From NCBI GenBank assembly GCA_902490325.1, contig CABUDJ010000001.1:1-64000 (forward strand): a DNA stretch of 64,000 nucleotides. The letters run 5' to 3'. Under the pieces are notes generated by a model. It worked only from the letters and a program-made list of their open reading frames with translations, was not told where the DNA came from and did not search any database. The DNA comes from an uncultured Collinsella sp. (GTDB lineage Bacteria > Actinomycetota > Coriobacteriia > Coriobacteriales > Coriobacteriaceae). A program made the position numbers and the translations under genes. Below are positions 1-7,388 of this stretch, piece by piece. Every line of letters starts with the position of its first letter. Position 1 is the first letter of the stretch.

Positions 1-35
1 AGGCGCTCGACGAGCCCCGCGCCGCCGCAAGCTGA
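1..35 (+). CDS. possible 3' end of an upstream gene
   Basis: An open frame enters from the left edge and reads ALDEPRAAAS before TGA at 33-35. It is too short to identify. It is listed because the 98 bases between it and the PTS genes would then be the real 5' region of that operon. Confidence 0.3.
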   Translation, partial: ALDEPRAAAS

Positions 36-133
36 CCGCGCGTCCTCAATAATCCGATAACCCCTTGCCCGGCGCGAATCCGGATAGCGCCGAGGCAGTA
101 CCGAACGTAAAACTTCATTTGATAGGAGCAAAC

Positions 134-607
134 ATGAGTGTTGTTATGGCACGAATCGACAATCGCCTGCTTCACGGCATCATCGTGACGCAGTGGGCCC
201 CGGTGTCGGGCGCGACCCGAGTCATGGTCATCGACGACAAGGTCGCCGGCGACGAGGTCCTGAAGTCCACTATGAGGATGGCGCGCCCCGCGGGCATGGC
301 CGTCTCGATCATCTCCGAGCAGACCGCGCTCAAGAACTTCGCGGCGGGCAAGTATGACCGCGAGAAGGTCTTTGTCATCGCCAAGGAGCCCGAGACGATC
401 CTTCACCTGGTCGAGTCGGGCATCGAGCTCCCGTCGCTGATCGTCGGCGGCTCTCTTGTCAAGGAGGGCGGCGTCCAGCTCACCCAGCGCGCCTATGCCT
501 CCGCCGAGAACGTCCAGAGCTACAAGGCGCTCATCGCCCGCGGCGTCAAGGTGACGGCACAGTTCGTGCCCGCCGACAAGCCCGTCTCCGTCGCCGACCT
601 CATCTAA
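134..607 (+). CDS. PTS mannose/fructose/sorbose family, EIIB subunit
   Basis: Cytoplasmic EIIB subunit (157 residues) of a mannose-family phosphotransferase permease; it carries phosphate from EIIA to the sugar crossing EIIC/EIID. The signature IDNRLLHG lies at residues 8-15, and His14 is the expected phosphorylated residue. I start at ATG 134, which has AGGAG at 124-128. An in-frame ATG at 65 lacks such a site and would add 23 residues foreign to the family. It is the first of four PTS genes in the order B-C-D-A, followed closely by a glycosidase and a sugar kinase. The family is clear; the substrate is inferred only from those neighbours. Confidence 0.93.
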   Translation: MSVVMARIDNRLLHGIIVTQWAPVSGATRVMVIDDKVAGDEVLKSTMRMARPAGMAVSIISEQTALKNFAAGKYDREKVFVIAKEPETILHLVESGIELPSLIVGGSLVKEGGVQLTQRAYASAENVQSYKALIARGVKVTAQFVPADKPVSVADLI

Positions 608-616
608 GGAGGGATC

Positions 617-1402
617 ATGGTCAACTTCACTATCCTGCAGGTCGTCCTTTTGACCCTGCTGGCCTTCATCAAGCACGTGGACTACTACGGCATCCCGATG
701 ATCTTCGTCAACTATGCCGTCTTCTGGGGCCTTATCACCGGCGTCGTCATGGGCGACTGGCAGACCGGCCTCGTCATCGGCGGCACCATCCAGCTCATGC
801 AGCTCGGCGTCGCGGGCTTCGGCGGCTCGTCGATTCCCGACTACGGCACGATGGCCATCATTGCCACCGCCTACGGCGTGACCCTGGGCTCCGACACGGG
901 CCTCGCCATCGGCCTGCCGGTCGGCATGCTCGGCATCCAGCTCGACGTCATCGTCAAGATCCTCAACGGCTTCGTCGTCGAGAAGTCCCAGAAGTTCTGC
1001 GCCGAGGGCAAGTTCAAGCAGATGAACGCCATCCTGTGGGTCTGCCCCGTGCTCTTCGGCCTGTGCGCCGCCCTGCCCGTCTTTGTCTCCGTGACCCTCG
1101 GCCAGCCCGCCGTCAACTGGCTCCTCGAGGTTATGCCCCAGTGGTTCCTCTCCGGCCTCACCCTCGCCGGCAAGATGCTCCCGGCCGTCGGCATCGCGAT
1201 GCTGCTGCGTTACATGCCCACTGGCAAGTACTTCCAGTACCTGCTCGCCGGCTTCTTCCTCTCGGCCTTCCTGAACGTGCCCATCATCGGCGCCGCCATC
1301 GTCGGCGTTGCCCTCGCGATCGCGTTCTACCAGCGTGCCGAGAGGGACACCGAGCTCGCCGCCCACGCTTCCGCAGACGCCTTCATCGGAGAGGATGAGT
1401 AA
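617..1402 (+). CDS. PTS mannose/fructose/sorbose family, EIIC subunit
   Basis: Integral membrane EIIC subunit (261 residues) that forms the sugar path together with EIID. The sequence is strongly hydrophobic with several membrane spans, and carries the glycine-rich stretch GGSSIPDYGTMAIIATAYG near residues 75-93 that is typical of the EII-Sor family. A strong AAGGAGGG site at 606-613 precedes ATG 617, nine bases after the EIIB stop. EIID begins two bases after its stop, which implies translational coupling. Family assignment is firm; specificity is unknown. Confidence 0.93.
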   Translation: MVNFTILQVVLLTLLAFIKHVDYYGIPMIFVNYAVFWGLITGVVMGDWQTGLVIGGTIQLMQLGVAGFGGSSIPDYGTMAIIATAYGVTLGSDTGLAIGLPVGMLGIQLDVIVKILNGFVVEKSQKFCAEGKFKQMNAILWVCPVLFGLCAALPVFVSVTLGQPAVNWLLEVMPQWFLSGLTLAGKMLPAVGIAMLLRYMPTGKYFQYLLAGFFLSAFLNVPIIGAAIVGVALAIAFYQRAERDTELAAHASADAFIGEDE

Positions 1403-1404
1403 CC

Positions 1405-2238
1405 ATGGAAAACGAGAACATCACCGCCGTCGCCGAGGGCAAGCCCTCCGGCTACAAGGTCACCAAGAAGGACCTGCGCAACGCGAACTGGCGCTGGCTC
1501 ATGAGCGTGTGCACCTTCAACTACCAGACCCAGCAGGGCGCCTCGGTCGCCTACGCCCTCTCGCCGATCCTGAGGAAGATCTACACGAACGACGAGGACT
1601 ATAAGCAAGCGCTCAACAACCACTTCCGCTACTACAACACCCAGCCTTGGCTCGCCGCCATCATCCTCGGCGCCTGCGTGGCCATGGAGGAGCGTGACGG
1701 CCTCGCGGCGGCGGACGCCGTCCAAGACCTGAAGATCGGCACCATGGGACCGCTCGCCGGCGTCGGCGACTCCCTGCTCATGACCATGATCCCGACCATC
1801 ATGGGCTCCATCGCCGCCTACATGGCCATCGAGGGCAACCCCGTGGGAGCCGGCATCTGGTTCGCGCTCATCCTAGCCATCTTCTGGGTCCGCATGCACG
1901 CCCTCGAGTTCGGCTACAAGCAGGGTGTGAAGCTCGTCACCGACTTCAGCGAGAAGCTTCCCAACCTCACTGCCGCCGCCTCCGTGCTCGGCCTCACCGT
2001 GGTCGGCTGCCTCATCGCCTCGGTCATCGGCGTCACCTGCCCGATTAGCTTCAGCTTCGGCGACGTCTCGATGGAGATTCAGCCGCTGCTCGACAAGATC
2101 CTGCCTGCCATGATCCCCGCCGCCATCACGGGAAGCGCGTATTACCTTCTTACCAAGAAGAACGCGAGCATGACGGCCCTCATCCTCGTGGTGATCGTCC
2201 TCGCGATGGTCGCCTCCGCCGCCGGCATCCTCGCCTAG
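1405..2238 (+). CDS. PTS mannose/fructose/sorbose family, EIID subunit
   Basis: EIID subunit (277 residues), the second membrane component specific to the mannose PTS class. The N-terminal part is soluble; the motif MGPLAGVGDSL near residues 113-123 is diagnostic, and hydrophobic spans fill the C-terminal half. The start ATG 1405 lies two bases after the EIIC stop with GAGGATGAG upstream. With EIIC it would form the membrane complex that imports and phosphorylates the sugar. Confidence 0.94.
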   Translation: MENENITAVAEGKPSGYKVTKKDLRNANWRWLMSVCTFNYQTQQGASVAYALSPILRKIYTNDEDYKQALNNHFRYYNTQPWLAAIILGACVAMEERDGLAAADAVQDLKIGTMGPLAGVGDSLLMTMIPTIMGSIAAYMAIEGNPVGAGIWFALILAIFWVRMHALEFGYKQGVKLVTDFSEKLPNLTAAASVLGLTVVGCLIASVIGVTCPISFSFGDVSMEIQPLLDKILPAMIPAAITGSAYYLLTKKNASMTALILVVIVLAMVASAAGILA

Positions 2239-2264
2239 CTTCGACCCAAGAGATTGGTGAATCA

Positions 2265-2663
2265 ATGAGAAAGATAGTTGTGGCGAGCCATTCCCTTCTC
2301 GCCCAGGGCTTCAAGGACACCCTCGAGTTCCTTACGGGTAAGAGCGACGCCGTCAACGCCGTGTGCGCCTACGTGAACGACAACGGCGAGGGGCTCGACG
2401 CGGCGGTCGAGGCGGCTCTTTCGGGCACTGACGAGGTCGTCGTCCTCACCGACGCGCTCGGCGGCAGCGTGAACCAGCGCTTCTCCCGCTTCGCCTCCGA
2501 CCGGATCCACGTGATCGCGGGTGTCAACCTCCCGCTCGCCATGACGGTCGCGCTCGCGCGCCCCGACGAGAAACTCGACTTCGACGCCCTCGTCGACGAG
2601 GCGCGCCAGCAGATCGTCTACGTGAACGGTGCCAGTTCCGCCGAGTGCGAAGACGACGAATAG
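2265..2663 (+). CDS. PTS mannose family, EIIA subunit
   Basis: EIIA subunit (132 residues) that takes phosphate from HPr and passes it to EIIB. The N-terminal beta strand MRKIVVASHSLLAQG matches the family pattern, with His9 as the expected phospho-histidine; the more usual ASHG is ASHS here. EIIA is a separate protein, not fused to EIIB as in E. coli ManX. No clear Shine-Dalgarno precedes ATG 2265; GGTGA at 2256-2260 is the best candidate. It ends 12 bases before the glycosidase gene, so the PTS and the hydrolase share one transcript. Confidence 0.9.
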   Translation: MRKIVVASHSLLAQGFKDTLEFLTGKSDAVNAVCAYVNDNGEGLDAAVEAALSGTDEVVVLTDALGGSVNQRFSRFASDRIHVIAGVNLPLAMTVALARPDEKLDFDALVDEARQQIVYVNGASSAECEDDE

Positions 2664-2675
2664 AGGAGGTCGACG

Positions 2676-3800
2676 ATGAGAGAGTTCCTTAAGGACGTGT
2701 GGATGCACGGCGGTGAGGAAAGCCGCGCCATCACCCCCGAGAACATCACGGGCGAGAAGGGCCGTGCCGCCATGTCGGCCAGCCACCTCGGCGTCGGCCG
2801 CAAGGGCTCGTGCTGCGTGCCCCTTGAGTCCGGCGAGACCATCACGCTCGCGGACATCGAGGGCCCCGGCATCATCCGCCACATCTGGATGACCGTCCCC
2901 GACAAGACCGCCGCCGGCAGCTTCGTCATGCGCGACCTCGTGCTGCGCTTCTACTGGGACGACGAGGAGACCCCCTCGGTCGAGTGCCCTGTCGGCGACT
3001 TCTTCTGCAACGGCTTCGGTGAGCGCGCCATCGTCAACTCGATGCCCATCTGCGTGAACCCGACGGGCGGCATGAACTGCTACTTCGAGATGCCTTTCAG
3101 GAAGCACGCCAAGGTCACGCTTACGAGCGAGCACCCCGGGTTCATTAAGTACATCTTCTACACGTTCAACTACGCGCTCACCGACGTGCCGGACGACGCC
3201 ATGTACTTCCACGCCCGTTTTAACCGCGAGCGCAGCACCCGCAGGGGCGTCGACTACACCGTGCTCGACGGCGTGCGCGGTAAGGGCTACTACGTCGGCA
3301 CCTACATGGCCCTGTGCGCCCTGGAGCGCTATTGGTGGGGCGAGGGCGAGATGAAGTTCTTCCTCGACGGCGACGAGGAGTTCCCCACGGTCACCTCGAC
3401 GGGAGCCGAGGACTACTTCGGCGGTGCCTGGGCCTTCCTCGACAGGCCGCCCCATGCGCTGCCCGAGGCGCAGTGCTTCAACACGCTGTTCGCCGGCTAC
3501 CCGTACCGCTCGACGCGCGACGCCACGCGCGACCGCTTCAGCGCGGGCAAGCCGAACCCGAACCCGATGCTCGCGACCAACGACGACGCGCTGCCCAGGC
3601 ACGGCCTCTACAGGTGGCACCTTCCCGACCCGATCTCGTTCAAGGAGGACCTGCGCGTGACGTTCCAGGACCTCGGCAATGACGACATCAAGCTCTACGA
3701 GCGCGAGGACGACATCTCCACCGTCGCCTACTGGTACCAAAGCGAGCCGCACGCCGTGCTCGCCCCGTTTGCCGCAAGGCAGGACCGCGTGCCCAGGTAG
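2676..3800 (+). CDS. DUF2961 / GH172 family glycoside hydrolase
   Basis: A 374-residue protein of the DUF2961 family, now GH172, whose characterised members act on difructose dianhydride I/inulobiose or on alpha-D-arabinofuranosides. The N-terminal GPGIIRHIWMT and the central TSTGAEDYFGGAW are the parts I recognise. Acidic residues in and around the latter are candidate catalytic groups, but I cannot assign them without an alignment. There is no signal peptide, so it acts in the cytoplasm on whatever the PTS delivers, probably a phosphorylated disaccharide. AGAGGAGGT at 2662-2670 precedes ATG 2676. Length suits a single-domain GH172. The substrate is an inference. Confidence 0.8.
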   Translation: MREFLKDVWMHGGEESRAITPENITGEKGRAAMSASHLGVGRKGSCCVPLESGETITLADIEGPGIIRHIWMTVPDKTAAGSFVMRDLVLRFYWDDEETPSVECPVGDFFCNGFGERAIVNSMPICVNPTGGMNCYFEMPFRKHAKVTLTSEHPGFIKYIFYTFNYALTDVPDDAMYFHARFNRERSTRRGVDYTVLDGVRGKGYYVGTYMALCALERYWWGEGEMKFFLDGDEEFPTVTSTGAEDYFGGAWAFLDRPPHALPEAQCFNTLFAGYPYRSTRDATRDRFSAGKPNPNPMLATNDDALPRHGLYRWHLPDPISFKEDLRVTFQDLGNDDIKLYEREDDISTVAYWYQSEPHAVLAPFAARQDRVPR

Positions 3801-3827
3801 GGTCGCCTCGAAACAAGCCAACGTTAT

Positions 3828-3862
3828 GGGCGCCCGCGGTTGACCATGACTGCGGGCGTCCC
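3828..3862 (+). promoter_or_regulatory. stem-loop between hydrolase and kinase genes
   Basis: GGGCGCCCGC at 3828-3837 pairs with GCGGGCGTCCC at 3852-3862, leaving one bulge. The stem ends just before CTTTGTAAGGAGG, which contains the kinase ribosome binding site. It could be a partial terminator or an mRNA processing/stability element that sets kinase levels below those of the PTS. No long U tract follows. Confidence 0.45.
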
Positions 3863-3879
3863 TTTGTAAGGAGGATCAC

Positions 3880-4764
3880 ATGAGCGAAAAGCAAATGAGG
3901 CTCGGCGCCCTCGAGGCCGGCGGGACCAAGATGGTCTGTGCCGTGGTGTCCGGCGACGGCGAGGTTCTCGACCGTATGGAGACCCCGACGCTTACGCCCG
4001 CCGAGACCGTCCCGCAGATGATCGAGTGGTTCACCGTCCGTGATGTGGACGCGTTGGGCATCGGCGCCTTCGGCCCGACCTGCGTCGACCCCAACGATGA
4101 GCGCTACGGTTCCATCCTCCAGACGCCCAAGCTCGCGTGGCGAGGCTATGGTCTTCGCGCCGCGTTTGCCGACGCCCTCGGGATTCCGGTGACCTACGAC
4201 ACGGACGTGAACGTTGCCTGCCTCGGCGAAGTAGTCTTCGGCTGCTGCAAGGGGCTCGAGGACGCCGTCTACGTGACCATCGGCACCGGCGTGGGCGCGG
4301 GCGTCATGTGCGCGGGCAGGCTCCTTCACGGCATGCTGCACCCCGAGGCCGGCCACATGCTGGTAAGGACCCGTCCCACCGAGGAGGGACGCTGCGTCTG
4401 CCCGAGCCACGCGAGCTGTCTCGAGGGCCTCGCCTCCGGCCCCGCCATCGCCGCGCGCTGGGGAAAGCCCGCGGCCGAGCTCGCGGACAACGCTGAGGTG
4501 TGGGCGCTCGAGGGGGATTATCTGGGGCAGATGTGCGCGAACCTCGTGCTCATGTACTCGCCTCGCCGTATCGTCCTCGGCGGCGGCGTGATGCACCAGG
4601 AGCAGCTCTACGGCATCGTCCGCAAGAAGACCCTCGAATATCTGGGTGGCTACATCCAGACCGCCGAGCTTAAGGACATAGAGAGCTACATCTGCGCCCC
4701 GGGCTGCGGCGGCGACCAAGGAATCCTTGGCGCGGCCGAGCTGGCAAGAAGGGCGCTCGCGTAA
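3880..4764 (+). CDS. ROK family sugar kinase, fructokinase-like
   Basis: ROK-family kinase of 294 residues, closest in pattern to ROK fructokinases. The phosphate-binding GALEAGGTK is at residues 9-17, TIGTGVGAG lies mid-protein, and the zinc-binding segment HPEAGHM...CVCPSHASCLEG is complete. It probably phosphorylates the free monosaccharide released when the glycosidase splits an imported, singly phosphorylated disaccharide. AAGGAGG at 3868-3874 precedes ATG 3880. Last gene of the operon, followed by a strong terminator. Fructose is the likeliest substrate; glucose or mannose is not excluded. Confidence 0.85.
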   Translation: MSEKQMRLGALEAGGTKMVCAVVSGDGEVLDRMETPTLTPAETVPQMIEWFTVRDVDALGIGAFGPTCVDPNDERYGSILQTPKLAWRGYGLRAAFADALGIPVTYDTDVNVACLGEVVFGCCKGLEDAVYVTIGTGVGAGVMCAGRLLHGMLHPEAGHMLVRTRPTEEGRCVCPSHASCLEGLASGPAIAARWGKPAAELADNAEVWALEGDYLGQMCANLVLMYSPRRIVLGGGVMHQEQLYGIVRKKTLEYLGGYIQTAELKDIESYICAPGCGGDQGILGAAELARRALA

Positions 4765-4796
4765 CTTGCGCTCTCTCCGCCATACAACGCGTTAAG

Positions 4797-4846
4797 AAAA
4801 GACGAGCGCTTCTTGCCAATTGGGCGGCAAGAAGCGCTCGTCTTTT
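4797..4846. terminator. bidirectional rho-independent terminator
   Basis: A perfect 21-bp stem (4797-4817 with 4826-4846) starts with AAAA, ends with TTTT and has an 8-base loop. It closes the plus-strand PTS operon and the minus-strand methyltransferase cluster. Confidence 0.9.
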
Positions 4847-4859
4847 GCATTTTTGTCTC

Positions 4860-5690
4860 TCAAAATCTTATTTTCACGATTTGCATTTTCATCCCGTTGT
4901 CACCGACCCTTGCGAGAAACCGGAAAAAGCCGCTGACAGAAGGGTCTCTCAAATCGTTATAACCCAGCATATAGCCGCGACTTGTGACCTGCAGACGGCT
5001 GTCCCACGTGCCGATTTCCTTGGCGGCATCCGAAACCGCAAAATATGCCCCCACATCCTTGATTTTTGCAGTCTTAAGCCATGTTTTTGCGATCATCTTT
5101 ACTGCTGTCCGATTGGCAGCATCAAAGACCAGCACACCGCCGGGGAAAGCGTCCGCCATCTCCCGCACCAGTTCCCGGACCTGCTGGGTCAGAAAGTAAT
5201 AGAACACCCCGGAGGCAAAGAACACCGCCCCGCCGGAGGCATCGATTTTGCTAAACCATGTGGTGTCTTTCAGGTCGCAGGGGATATTTTGTTCTCGATC
5301 CCCGGCGGGCAGTAGCTGCTGCCGCAAGGCAATCACATCCGGGAAGTCCAGATTGTAAATCTTGCATCTACCGTTGTCGCAGGTTCTGCCGGTGTTGTCC
5401 AGTCCGCAACCCAGATTGACCACCGCCGCATTGGGGTGGCCTTTCAGGTAATCCTGTACCTCGAAAGCAAGATCACCCTGCCGCATGGCCACCTCCAGCG
5501 CACCAAAACGCTGCATCAGGCTGCGGGAGCTTTTCGCTGCCTCTGAAAAGTCGTAGTCGATTTGGTCGAGCAGACGAACCGCTGTTTCATCCCTATAAAG
5601 GTTCGGGTACAGCTCCGTACACAGCTTCCGGGAATACAGCGGGAGGATCAGCGTCTCCTGAACGGTGTTTTTCTCAATTTTACATTTCAT
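4860..5690 (-). CDS. leucine carboxyl methyltransferase-type O-methyltransferase
   Basis: Class I SAM-dependent methyltransferase of 276 residues resembling the LCM/TcmP family. The SAM-binding motif VVNLGCGLDNTG lies near residues 90-101, followed by the acidic end of strand 2 (YNLDFPDV). I start at ATG 5690 because GAGGAAG lies just upstream; longer in-frame versions run back into unrelated sequence. The natural substrate is unknown. Base composition is less GC-rich than the flanking PTS genes, which suggests transfer from a Firmicute. It is the last gene of a three-gene minus-strand cluster headed by an iron-box-like operator. Confidence 0.75.
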   Translation of the reverse strand: MKCKIEKNTVQETLILPLYSRKLCTELYPNLYRDETAVRLLDQIDYDFSEAAKSSRSLMQRFGALEVAMRQGDLAFEVQDYLKGHPNAAVVNLGCGLDNTGRTCDNGRCKIYNLDFPDVIALRQQLLPAGDREQNIPCDLKDTTWFSKIDASGGAVFFASGVFYYFLTQQVRELVREMADAFPGGVLVFDAANRTAVKMIAKTWLKTAKIKDVGAYFAVSDAAKEIGTWDSRLQVTSRGYMLGYNDLRDPSVSGFFRFLARVGDNGMKMQIVKIRF

Positions 5691-5701
5691 AGGTTTCTTC
5701 C

Positions 5702-6123
5702 TCAGTGAATAAAAACTGTCATAATTGCCGCCAGCACAGCCGCTATGACCGTCATGCCTATCGCCATGTGCAGGATGGATGCAAAAATGCCCGCATGGCG
5801 TCCTCAAACGCCATATCCGCCACACTGCCTTGCAGAACGGCGCAACGCCCCTCCTGAATTGCAGTTCGGTTGAGCTTTCTAGCCTTCTCCACGCTGACGG
5901 GCGAATAGTCGATGCCCTTGACGACGCCATGCGGGCATTTTTTCAGCAGTCGTTTTATGTTTGCCCCGCCGCCGCAGCCGCAATCTAGCACTTTGGCGTT
6001 TGGCGCAAGTCGTAGAAATTGAAGTCCCCACCGCGCCACAGGGCCGTGGCCCAGATTCATCATGGCAACCATAAGTTTTCCGCCGAGGCCCACGGGCTTG
6101 CGGGTGTTTTCAAAGAACGACAT
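5702..6123 (-). pseudogene. truncated class I SAM methyltransferase with rearranged 3' end
   Basis: The frame from ATG 6123 encodes a methyltransferase N-terminus with motif I VLDCGCGGGANIKRLL and the strand-2 region VVKGIDYSPVSVEKAR. After MAFEDA, about residue 109, it breaks off and stops at 5758, roughly 90-100 residues short of the family. Exactly there lies a copy of a 20-bp sequence from earlier in the same gene, in opposite orientation (5923-5942 against 5783-5802), so a rearrangement at this repeat is the probable cause. Beyond the break a different frame encodes a hydrophobic tail rich in Ala, Ile, Val and Met that ends with TGA at 5702-5704. The start overlaps the upstream methyltransferase by 14 bases. 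Confidence 0.7.
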
Positions 6124-6739
6124 CTGGCCCCTCCGATTTCGTGCATTCCGTATAGGTCAACTGGAACGAGGCCTTCAGCACCGCGCTTTTCTGCACCGCC
6201 CAGCCGTTTTGACGCAGGAAACGCAGGTATTCCTCGCTTGTCCACCTGCTGTGGAGGGGGAATCCCGCCATGCTCATGAAAAGGGCTTTTGCTTTGCCGG
6301 AAACCGAGTTCCCCGCGTGGGTGAAGGTTGGCGCGATGAGCACGCCGTCGTCCTTCAGCACCCGCCTGATTTCTTGCAGGGCCTTTTCCGGATGCGGCAC
6401 TATGTGAAGCGCGTTGGACACGATCACCACTTCGAAGGACTTCTGTGCATAGGGCAGGCGGAACATATCTTGTACGGAAAAGTGCAGCTTTGCGGATTGA
6501 TTGTCCCGTTTTGCTTCAAGGATCATCTGTGCAGAAGCGTCCGTAGCCTCGATATGCGCCGCTGTATTCACGATGCTCTTTGCGATAAGCCCCGTGCCGG
6601 TGGCAACCTCCAGTACGGTTTTTGCTTTCACTACCGGCCGGATCAGCCCATACATCTTCTCATACGCCGCCCGGTCGTTTCGCATGAAACGGACATACCG
6701 ACCGGCGTTCTTGTCCCAGAAACCCTCGCGTTCGTGCAT
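6110..6739 (-). CDS. class I SAM-dependent methyltransferase
   Basis: A 209-residue methyltransferase of the Methyltransf_11/25 type. Motif I VLEVATGTGLIA is near residues 42-53, followed by HIEATDASAQM and the post-motif segment FEVVIVSNALHIVPHPEKAL. It is the first gene of the minus-strand cluster. I prefer ATG 6739; a TTG at 6754 five codons upstream is also possible, and neither has a strong ribosome site. Substrate unknown. The 18-bp palindrome at 6758-6775 and the iron-box-like site at 6795-6813 lie immediately upstream, so expression may follow iron status. Confidence 0.8.
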   Translation of the reverse strand: MHEREGFWDKNAGRYVRFMRNDRAAYEKMYGLIRPVVKAKTVLEVATGTGLIAKSIVNTAAHIEATDASAQMILEAKRDNQSAKLHFSVQDMFRLPYAQKSFEVVIVSNALHIVPHPEKALQEIRRVLKDDGVLIAPTFTHAGNSVSGKAKALFMSMAGFPLHSRWTSEEYLRFLRQNGWAVQKSAVLKASFQLTYTECTKSEGPDVVL

Positions 6740-6757
6740 GGCTGTCGCCCCCAAACA

Positions 6758-6775
6758 GTTAGAGCCATCTAACTA
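6758..6775. promoter_or_regulatory. palindrome in the methyltransferase promoter region
   Basis: AGTTAGA (6758-6764), GCCA, then TCTAACT (6769-6775): a perfect 7-bp inverted repeat between the iron-box-like site and the first methyltransferase gene. Plausible as a second operator or as a hairpin at the mRNA 5' end. Confidence 0.45.
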
Positions 6776-6794
6776 TAACAAACGAATCATGCAG

Positions 6795-6813
6795 TAAGAT
6801 TAGGCTAACCTTA
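6795..6813 (-). promoter_or_regulatory. DtxR/IdeR-type iron box candidate
   Basis: TAAGATTAGGCTAACCTTA matches the DtxR/IdeR consensus TTAGGTTAGGCTAACCTAA at 16 of 19 positions, including the whole TTAGGCTAACCT core. It lies about 55 bp upstream of the methyltransferase cluster, within reach of its promoter. The match is read directly; control by an iron-dependent repressor is inferred. Confidence 0.6.
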
Positions 6814-7077
6814 TTATCTTGGCAAAGATGCATCTCTCCGACCCTTTGAATCGCCCCTTTTCACGCCACCCGCTACGAACCCCGGCGGAAACCAGAGAGC
6901 GATTAAAAAAGCGACCTGCGGTTTTGCGAATCAATTGAGTCATTCCCGAAATCGCGAATCAAGGGCCTGATTCGCCCAAATTGCGCACGAATCAGCCCCT
7001 AGGCGGTACGACGCGACACGCATCGACAACACTCGGACTGGATTAGTCACTGAGTGGGAATAGAAAATTCCTTAGTT
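6814..7077. other. noncoding stretch with one palindrome
   Basis: No convincing gene on either strand. The notable element is the palindrome GCGAATCA-AGGGCC-TGATTCGC at 6954-6975; further GCGAATCA or ACGAATCA copies occur near 6926 and 6988. It may be an operator or a small repeat. Confidence 0.4.
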
Positions 7078-7380
7078 ATGGGGGTATAAATTTGATTCCC
7101 TTTAGGATAAACCCCCATGACTATATGAATTGACCTGCTGACTCCAATGAAGATTGGAGGGTAACGGCCAGGGGTGACGGCCCAGCGAGTGTTATTTTGC
7201 GAGCTAGGCGCATCGAAAGCGACCTTTCGTGGTATAAACTACTTGCCGGAAGCCGCGGCTTTCAGAGTACGGCTTACGTGTACGTTTAACCTCCGTGGGC
7301 GACGGGGTGCCGCAAGGCGTAGAATATCGCCCACCTGTAGGGACCTGCAGCGATGCGGGCCCCGCTTCGTATGAAGGGGG
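7078..7380 (+). ncRNA. candidate structured RNA upstream of a ToxN/TenpN-like toxin
   Basis: This stretch lacks coding character but folds readily. ATGGGGGT 7078-7085 pairs with ACCCCCAT 7111-7118. CTCCAAT 7142-7148 pairs with ATTGGAG 7153-7159 around a GAAG loop, and GGCC pairs with GGCC around 7167-7183. CGAAAG/CTTTCG closes a small hairpin near 7213-7228. GTGGGCGA 7295-7302 pairs with TCGCCCAC 7326-7333, enclosing a GCC-GCAA-GGC hairpin with a GNRA loop (7309-7318). It ends at the toxin start. It could be the RNA antitoxin of a type III system, although I see no clear tandem repeats, or an independent structured RNA such as the raiA motif known from Coriobacteria and Firmicutes. I cannot decide between them. 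Confidence 0.5.
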
Positions 7381-7388
7381 TGTAACCG

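Noticed and set aside
1..133. Sigma-54 (-24/-12) promoter of a LevR-type PTS operon
   Set aside because: I searched the leader for TGGCAC-N5-TTGCA and saw no acceptable match.
65..133. N-terminal extension of EIIB from ATG 65
   Set aside because: The 23 extra residues do not resemble the family and ATG 134 has the ribosome site.
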